Positions 6,063 to 9,597 of a stretch of DNA of 9,597 nt are shown piece after piece; position 1 is the first letter of the stretch, and each line of letters begins with the position of its first letter. Source of the DNA: Candidatus Methanophagales archaeon. GTDB lineage: Archaea; Halobacteriota; Syntropharchaeia; Alkanophagales; Methanospirareceae. The translations under genes were made by a program, and so were the position numbers. The notes under the pieces were generated by a model. The model ran no database searches, was not told where the DNA came from, and saw nothing but the letters and a program-made list of their open reading frames with translations. The stretch lies in assembly GCA_014061035.1 (NCBI GenBank), contig JACGMN010000081.1, positions 1 through 9,597 on the forward strand, written 5' to 3'.

Positions 6063-7112
6063 ATGATAGGAATAGTCTCGTATGGAGTGTATGTACCCTC
6101 GTATAGAATAAAAGTGGAAGAGATAGCGAGACAGTGGGGTGAAAACCCTGCGAATATCAAATCAGGGCTCTTAGTGGAAGAGAAATCCGTGCCTGACATG
6201 GATGAAGATACCGCAACAATCGCGGTAGAGGCTGCACGTTCCGCTATACACCGTGCGAATATTAATCCGACAGATATAGGTGGTATATACGTGGGATCGG
6301 AGAGTCACCCGTATGCCGTAAAACCTACCGCGACCATCGTTGCTGCCGCGATAGGTGCTTCGCATTCTCTCACCGCTGCGGACGTCGAGTTCGCCTGTAA
6401 AGCAGGTACTGCAGCAATACAAATGTCTATGGGACTTGTCGCGCTCGATGAAACTAAATACGGCGTTGCAATAGGCGCAGACGTCTCGCAAGCAAGTCCG
6501 GGAGATGCGTTAGAATACACAGCAGGTGCTGGTGCTGCCGCTTTTGTCATCGGGAAGAACAGGAATAATATAGTTGCAGAGATAGAGGAGTCTGCTTCGT
6601 TTACGTCTGACACACCTGACTTCTGGCGAAGAGACCTGCAGAAATACCCATCACACGGTGGTCGCTTCACTGGAGAACCCGCTTATTTCCGGCATACTGT
6701 CTCAGCTTCTGAAGCACTGCTGGAAAAATCAGGGTTGCGACCTGCTGATTTTGATTTCGCCATCTTTCATCAGCCAAACGGTAGGTTTCCGGTCAAGGCT
6801 GCAAAGACCCTCGGGTTCACATACGAACAACTAAAACACGGTCTGATGGTAACACAATTCGGGAACACGTATTCGGCATCATCGCTGATAGGGCTCGCCG
6901 CGACGCTTGACAAGGCATCGGAGTCGCAGCGAATTTTAATGACTTCTTTTGGTTCAGGTGCGGGCTCAGACGCATTTGTATTTCGTGTTACCGATGTCAT
7001 TGGTGAGCTTCAAGAAAGAGGACCAAAAGTCGAAGAGTTCCTTCTCTCAGATAAGTATCAGTATCTTGATTATGCGGCGTACGCAAAGCACCAGAGGAAG
7101 ATACAAACGTGA
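6063..7112 (+). CDS. Hydroxymethylglutaryl-CoA synthase (archaeal type)
   Basis: Condenses acetyl-CoA with acetoacetyl-CoA to HMG-CoA, the committed branch into the mevalonate pathway for archaeal isoprenoid lipids. It is 349 residues, the usual archaeal length. The N-terminus MIGIVSYGVYVPSYRIKVEE is typical and fixes the start. Thiolase-fold catalytic residues are visible: E80 in YVGSES, C112 in FACKAGTAA, and H236 in IFHQPNGRFP. Conserved blocks include SPGDALEYTAGAGAAAFVIG (145-164), TQFGNTYSASSLIGLA (264-279) and SFGSGAGSDAF (295-305). There is no signal peptide or membrane segment, so it is cytoplasmic. In many archaea the acetoacetyl-CoA thiolase and a DUF35 protein follow directly and form a complex with this enzyme. 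Here orc1/cdc6 follows after 84 bases, so those partners must be elsewhere. Confidence 0.96.
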   Translation: MIGIVSYGVYVPSYRIKVEEIARQWGENPANIKSGLLVEEKSVPDMDEDTATIAVEAARSAIHRANINPTDIGGIYVGSESHPYAVKPTATIVAAAIGASHSLTAADVEFACKAGTAAIQMSMGLVALDETKYGVAIGADVSQASPGDALEYTAGAGAAAFVIGKNRNNIVAEIEESASFTSDTPDFWRRDLQKYPSHGGRFTGEPAYFRHTVSASEALLEKSGLRPADFDFAIFHQPNGRFPVKAAKTLGFTYEQLKHGLMVTQFGNTYSASSLIGLAATLDKASESQRILMTSFGSGAGSDAFVFRVTDVIGELQERGPKVEEFLLSDKYQYLDYAAYAKHQRKIQT

Positions 7113-7121
7113 GACAATAGC

Positions 7122-7135
7122 AAATTATATATATG
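7122..7135 (+). promoter_or_regulatory. Putative TATA box for orc1/cdc6
   Basis: An AAATTATATATATG stretch in the 84-base gap after the HMG-CoA synthase gene would start transcription near 7155. The leader would be about 40 bases and contain GAGGGAG at 7173-7179, but that is 17 bases from the ATG, too far for a standard Shine-Dalgarno. No convincing origin-recognition-box array is visible in the gap. Confidence 0.4.
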
Positions 7136-7196
7136 TACAGAGATAATTGATTACATCAAGATTGTTTTTTGTGAGGGAGTGAAACTAAGATAAAAG

Positions 7197-8414
7197 ATGG
7201 ATAACCTGTTTGAAGACCTGATAAGCGAGGGTAGGATATTTGCAAATAAAGAGGTGCTTCGTTCCACCCACGTTCCCGAAAAGTTACCGCACCGTAATGA
7301 GCAGATAAAAGACCTGGCAGATATACTCTCTGCGGCGTTAAAAGGCGAGACACCTTCCAATATATTGATATACGGTAAGACCGGGACTGGTAAGACCTCT
7401 ACGGTAAAGTATGTGAGTAATGAATTAGAGGAGATGGCACAGAAGAGGGGCATTAATTGCTCTCTGCTTTACCTAAACAGTGAAGTATTTGATACGCAGT
7501 ATCGTGTCTTCGCTTATCTTGCACGGTTCTTCAATAAGCGAGTTCCGATGCTCGGCTGGCCAGCCGATATGATATATTCTGAGTTTAAGAACGGGATAGA
7601 CACTAAGGAGCGTAGCGTAATTGTAACATTAGATGAGGTGGATAAGTTAGCGATTAAAGGTGAGGAAGCGTTATACAACCTGTCGCGGATAAATAGCGAG
7701 TTAAAAAATTCGCGGGTGAGCTTAATAGGGATCTCAAATGATCTTACCTTTACAGACCTGCTCGATCCGCGGGTGAAGTCCTCGTTAGGCGAGGAAGAGA
7801 TAATATTTCCGCCTTATAATGCGGAACAGTTAAGAGATATTTTGTACGAGCGCGCTGCTAAGGCGTTCAATGATGATGCTATTGACGATGCGGTGATACC
7901 GCTATGTGCGGCATTTGCGGCATCCGAGCATGGCGATGCACGGCGTGCTCTTGACCTGCTGCGTGTATCCGGAGAGATTGCGGAACGTTCAGGTTCAAAA
8001 AAGGTCTGTGAGGAGCATGTAAGGCTTGCGAGCGGGAAGTTAGAGGTGAATAAGGTAACTGAAGTGGTAAAGACACTACCGCTACAATCAAAGATAGTGC
8101 TCAGCGGTCTGTTAGTTCTAAGCAAAGAAAGTCAAAAAAAACAGTTCTCCAGTGGCGAAGTCTATAACATGTACCGGAAATTGTGCGGCCATCTGGGTAT
8201 GGATGCATTGACGCAACGGCGTGTCACAGATTTCATCTCTGAACTGGACATTCTTGGATTGGTAAATGCGGTAATTGTGAACAAAGGCAGATATGGGCGG
8301 ACAAAAGAGGTTTCTCTGAGTGTACCGGAAGAGTCAGTGCAATCGGTCTTACTTGAAGATTATAAACTTAAGGCAATATCTTCTATTAAAGTAAGAGCAC
8401 AGGTAACATTGTAG
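7197..8414 (+). CDS. cdc6: Orc1/Cdc6-family replication initiator
   Basis: An AAA+ ATPase that recognises archaeal origins and helps load MCM helicase. It is 405 residues, the usual length. Walker A is YGKTGTGKTS (59-68), Walker B VTLDEVD (143-149), sensor 1 ISND with N181, arginine-finger region DPRVKSSL with R192, and sensor 2 GDARRALDLL (246-255). A winged-helix DNA-binding domain follows (about 293-400, with FSSGEVYNMYRKL and RRVTDFISELDILGLV). The N-terminus shows the IFANKEVLRSTHVPEKLPHR block typical of the family, which supports ATG 7197. The only in-frame upstream GTG, at 7179, runs into a stop. Orc1/cdc6 genes often lie beside an origin, but the flanks here are short. It precedes the ribosomal gene trio by 43 bases and may be co-transcribed with it. 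Confidence 0.96.
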   Translation: MDNLFEDLISEGRIFANKEVLRSTHVPEKLPHRNEQIKDLADILSAALKGETPSNILIYGKTGTGKTSTVKYVSNELEEMAQKRGINCSLLYLNSEVFDTQYRVFAYLARFFNKRVPMLGWPADMIYSEFKNGIDTKERSVIVTLDEVDKLAIKGEEALYNLSRINSELKNSRVSLIGISNDLTFTDLLDPRVKSSLGEEEIIFPPYNAEQLRDILYERAAKAFNDDAIDDAVIPLCAAFAASEHGDARRALDLLRVSGEIAERSGSKKVCEEHVRLASGKLEVNKVTEVVKTLPLQSKIVLSGLLVLSKESQKKQFSSGEVYNMYRKLCGHLGMDALTQRRVTDFISELDILGLVNAVIVNKGRYGRTKEVSLSVPEESVQSVLLEDYKLKAISSIKVRAQVTL

Positions 8415-8457
8415 ATGTAAGATAGAGTGATAGGGATGGATGTGGATGTGATGAAAA

Positions 8458-8886
8458 ATGAGCGATAAAGAAGGAAAAGAGGAAAAGAAAGAGAAAGAGA
8501 AAGATAAGTCGAAGTCGATCTCCTCAGCGTACGTAAAGTTTGAAGTGCCGGAGGAGTTACAGAGCAAGTCATTAGAGGCGGTGGAGTTAGCGAGAACCAC
8601 GGGCAGCGTGAAGAAGGGGACAAATGAATCGACAAAGACCATCGAGAGGGGGCTGGCAAAGTTAGTGCTAATAAGTGCGGATATTACTCCTGAGGAGATA
8701 GTAATGCATCTTCCGCCACTCTGCGAAGAAAAAGGCATTCCTTTCCTCTACGTTAAAAGTCAGAGAGATTTAGGTGCCGCATGTGGTATTAACAAAGGTT
8801 GTGCCTCTGTTGCTATCGTTGATCCGGGAAAAGCGGGAGAATCGGTTGATACGATTGCTGAGGAACTGAAGACGTTAAAAGAGTAA
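8458..8886 (+). CDS. rpl7ae: 50S ribosomal protein L7Ae (kink-turn-binding protein)
   Basis: A 142-residue L7Ae/L30e-fold protein. It binds kink-turns in 23S rRNA and, in archaea, also in C/D and H/ACA guide RNAs and RNase P. The domain begins near residue 24 (YVKFEVPEELQSKSLEAVE). The RNA-contact block KGTNESTKTIERG is at 53-65, and HLPPLCEEKGIPFLYV is at 84-99, with family-typical loop residues after it. Archaeal L7Ae is about 120 residues. The extra length is an N-terminal tail (2-22) made almost only of Lys, Glu, Asp and Ser, encoded by purine-rich repeats of GAAAAGAG/GAGAAA type. The short gap upstream contains repeated GGATG(T), which may include the ribosome-binding site. An alternative start nearer the domain is not available as ATG, so the tail is probably translated. 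S28e follows 22 bases later. Confidence 0.95.
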   Translation: MSDKEGKEEKKEKEKDKSKSISSAYVKFEVPEELQSKSLEAVELARTTGSVKKGTNESTKTIERGLAKLVLISADITPEEIVMHLPPLCEEKGIPFLYVKSQRDLGAACGINKGCASVAIVDPGKAGESVDTIAEELKTLKE

Positions 8887-8908
8887 GATGGACGCAGCAG
8901 AATAGGAA

Positions 8909-9127
8909 ATGAGTGAAGCTGACAGAGTAGGAACGCCTGCAGAGGTTATAGAGATAGTGGGTAGAACCGGGATGCACGGTGAAGCGATACAGGTGATGTG
9001 TAAGATACAGGAAGGAGAAAATAAAGGGCGAATCCTTACGCGTAATTGTATTGGTCCCATAAAAGTTGGGGATATCTTAGTGCTCATAGAGACGGAGAGA
9101 GAAGTGCGGAAACTATTAAGGCGGTGA
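8909..9127 (+). CDS. rps28e: 30S ribosomal protein S28e
   Basis: A 72-residue small-subunit protein found only in archaea and eukaryotes. The OB-like fold is recognisable from PAEVIEIVGRTGMHGEAIQV (10-29) and the highly conserved RNCIGPIKVGDILVLIETER (45-64), ending in a basic Arg-rich tail (EVRKLLRR). The length matches archaeal members. AGGAA lies directly before ATG 8909, a close but usable ribosome-binding site. The gene is 22 bases after rpl7ae and 10 bases before rpl24e, as in the widely conserved archaeal L7Ae-S28e-L24e cluster. Confidence 0.96.
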   Translation: MSEADRVGTPAEVIEIVGRTGMHGEAIQVMCKIQEGENKGRILTRNCIGPIKVGDILVLIETEREVRKLLRR

Positions 9128-9137
9128 CGATGCGAGT

Positions 9138-9287
9138 ATGGAGAAGAAATGCTCTTTTTGTGATAGTACCTTAGAGCCCGGGAGCGGGAAGATGTTTGTA
9201 AAGCGCGACGGAACCGTTTTTTATTTCTGTAGTTCTAGGTGTGAACGCAATAAGATAAAGCTGGGGCGAAAACGAAGAAGGCGGTAA
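9138..9287 (+). CDS. rpl24e: 50S ribosomal protein L24e
   Basis: A short 49-codon gene from ATG 9138 to TAA 9287. The product reads MEKKCSFCDSTLEPGSGKMF, then VKRDGTVFYFCSSRCERN, then a basic tail KIKLGRKRRRR. The zinc-finger cysteines are C5, C8, C31 and C35 (CxxC and CxxxC), the pattern of archaeal L24e. Archaeal members are usually 55-65 residues, so this is a compact form with a shortened basic C-terminus, but all cysteines are present. GGTGA at 9123-9127, overlapping the S28e stop, is 10 bases upstream and can serve as the ribosome-binding site. A nearby ATG at 9130 is in another frame and gives no L24e sequence. In many archaea ndk and infB follow. Neither is seen in the remaining 310 bases. 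Confidence 0.93.
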   Translation: MEKKCSFCDSTLEPGSGKMFVKRDGTVFYFCSSRCERNKIKLGRKRRRR

Positions 9288-9298
9288 CTCGTAACTAC

Positions 9299-9415
9299 GG
9301 GTTGTCAGGTTCGGGGTTCGGGGTTCGGGGTTCACGGTTAGAAAACGATGACCATAAACTCGTATGAAGATAACGCGACCATCTGTGAACCTTGAACCGT
9401 GAACCTGGCAACCTG
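9299..9415. repeat. Inverted array of 7-base repeats downstream of rpl24e
   Basis: The left arm has tandem heptamers GGTTCGG at 9308-9314, 9315-9321 and 9322-9328, then GGTTCAC at 9329-9335 and a partial GGTT. It is preceded by GGTTGTCA at 9300-9307. The right arm is the reverse complement pattern: GTGAACC (9385-9391), TTGAACC (9392-9398), GTGAACC (9399-9405) and TGGCAACC (9406-9413). Aligned as a hairpin, the arms match except for the two variable bases of each unit and one extra unit on the left. The intervening loop is about 45-50 bases with no ORF. It may form a cruciform or RNA stem. It may be a dispersed intergenic element. Confidence 0.75.
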
Positions 9416-9451
9416 ATTAATTACATCGTACCTATACAAATAGAGCGTGTA

Positions 9452-9545
9452 GAAAAAAAAATATTACAATCTCCACGTTAAAGGTTTAGTGGGGAGGAGT
9501 CATCTGGCAGCCCTTAGGGCTATTTTCACCTTCCGACTCCTCCCT
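9452..9545 (-). ncRNA. Candidate structured RNA or 3'-end structure with T9 terminator
   Basis: A perfect 10-base-pair stem, 9492-9501 (GGGAGGAGTC) with 9535-9544 (GACTCCTCCC), encloses an inner hairpin of 5 pairs, AGCCC (9509-9513) with GGGCT (9517-9521) around a 3-base loop. Just downstream on the minus strand is a second dyad (CCAC and GTGG around 9473-9492) and then nine T residues (complement of 9453-9461). Archaeal termination uses T-runs, so the order stem, hairpin, T9 fits the 3' end of a minus-strand transcript entering from the right edge. It could be the 3' structure of an mRNA, a small RNA, or the end of an IS605-like element. I cannot assign it to a known RNA family. Confidence 0.35.
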
Positions 9546-9597
9546 GTCAGTTAGGACTTATGTTCCTTTTGTGAGAGGGCTTGACGGTAAAGGAAAG

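Larger units (their letters stand above)
9288..9597. other. Gene-free stretch at right edge with two structured elements
   Basis: No supported gene lies in these 310 bases on either strand. They hold the inverted heptamer array (9299-9415), an AT-rich spacer (9416-9470) with an A9 run at 9453-9461, and a nested hairpin (9491-9545). On the minus strand a 14-codon open stretch from the window edge ends in a stop at 9551-9553. It could be the tail of a gene beyond the edge, but it is too short to judge. Confidence 0.6.

Noticed and set aside
6305..6670. Long open frames antisense to HMG-CoA synthase
   Set aside because: They have no recognisable protein content and no ribosome-binding site. They follow from the codon pattern of the strongly supported gene on the other strand.
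7113..7196. Replication origin beside orc1/cdc6
   Set aside because: The gap is AT-rich but only 84 bases long and shows no repeated origin-recognition-box pattern. A TATA box explains the AT-richness.
9286..9364. 8-base direct repeat AACTCGTA at 9286-9293 and 9357-9364, as a target-site duplication
   Set aside because: The second copy is inside the loop of the inverted heptamer array rather than flanking it, so it does not fit an insertion and may be chance.
9299..9415. CRISPR array
   Set aside because: The units are only 7 bases, contiguous and without spacers, and the two arms are inverted.

Overview
The window is archaeal, most likely euryarchaeal. It carries an archaeal-type HMG-CoA synthase, an Orc1/Cdc6 initiator, GatD (the asparaginase-like subunit of the archaeal Glu-tRNA(Gln) amidotransferase), and the archaeal/eukaryotic-type ribosomal proteins L7Ae, S28e and L24e. 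Several start sites have AT-rich TATA boxes at archaeal spacing. Base composition is moderate. Frequent dipeptide-repeat insertions in otherwise conserved proteins recall uncultured lineages such as ANME-1-like methanotrophs, but that lineage guess is weak.

Layout. (1) Bases 1-3191, minus strand: an unidentified 147-residue protein, then formate-dependent GAR transformylase (PurT) and a HAD-family hydrolase form one tight cluster. The first two genes overlap or nearly abut depending on the purT start, and purT and the HAD gene share an ATGA junction. After a short gap with its own TATA box comes a DUF106/EMC3-like membrane insertase, cut by the left edge. (2) Bases 3192-3324 are a divergent promoter region. 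(3) Bases 3325-4746, plus strand: gatD, convergent with (4) an aminoglycoside-phosphotransferase-fold kinase on the minus strand (4799-5965). (5) Bases 5966-6062 are a second divergent promoter. (6) Plus strand 6063-9287: HMG-CoA synthase, orc1/cdc6, rpl7ae, rps28e and rpl24e. The last gene is only 49 codons. (7) Bases 9288-9597 hold no recognised gene, but they contain an inverted array of heptamers and a nested hairpin followed on the minus strand by a T9 tract.

The genes are mostly housekeeping: purine synthesis, tRNA amidation, isoprenoid lipid synthesis, replication initiation, translation and membrane-protein insertion. The most unusual signal is not a gene. Short hexanucleotide tandem repeats are inserted in frame in at least four unrelated genes, giving (Thr-Gly)n, (Glu-Pro)n, (Gln-Asp)n and (Ser-Glu)n runs. 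Repeat arrays of other unit lengths also occur in non-coding DNA. I see no CRISPR array, prophage, toxin-antitoxin or recognisable defence system, and no clear new multi-gene system.
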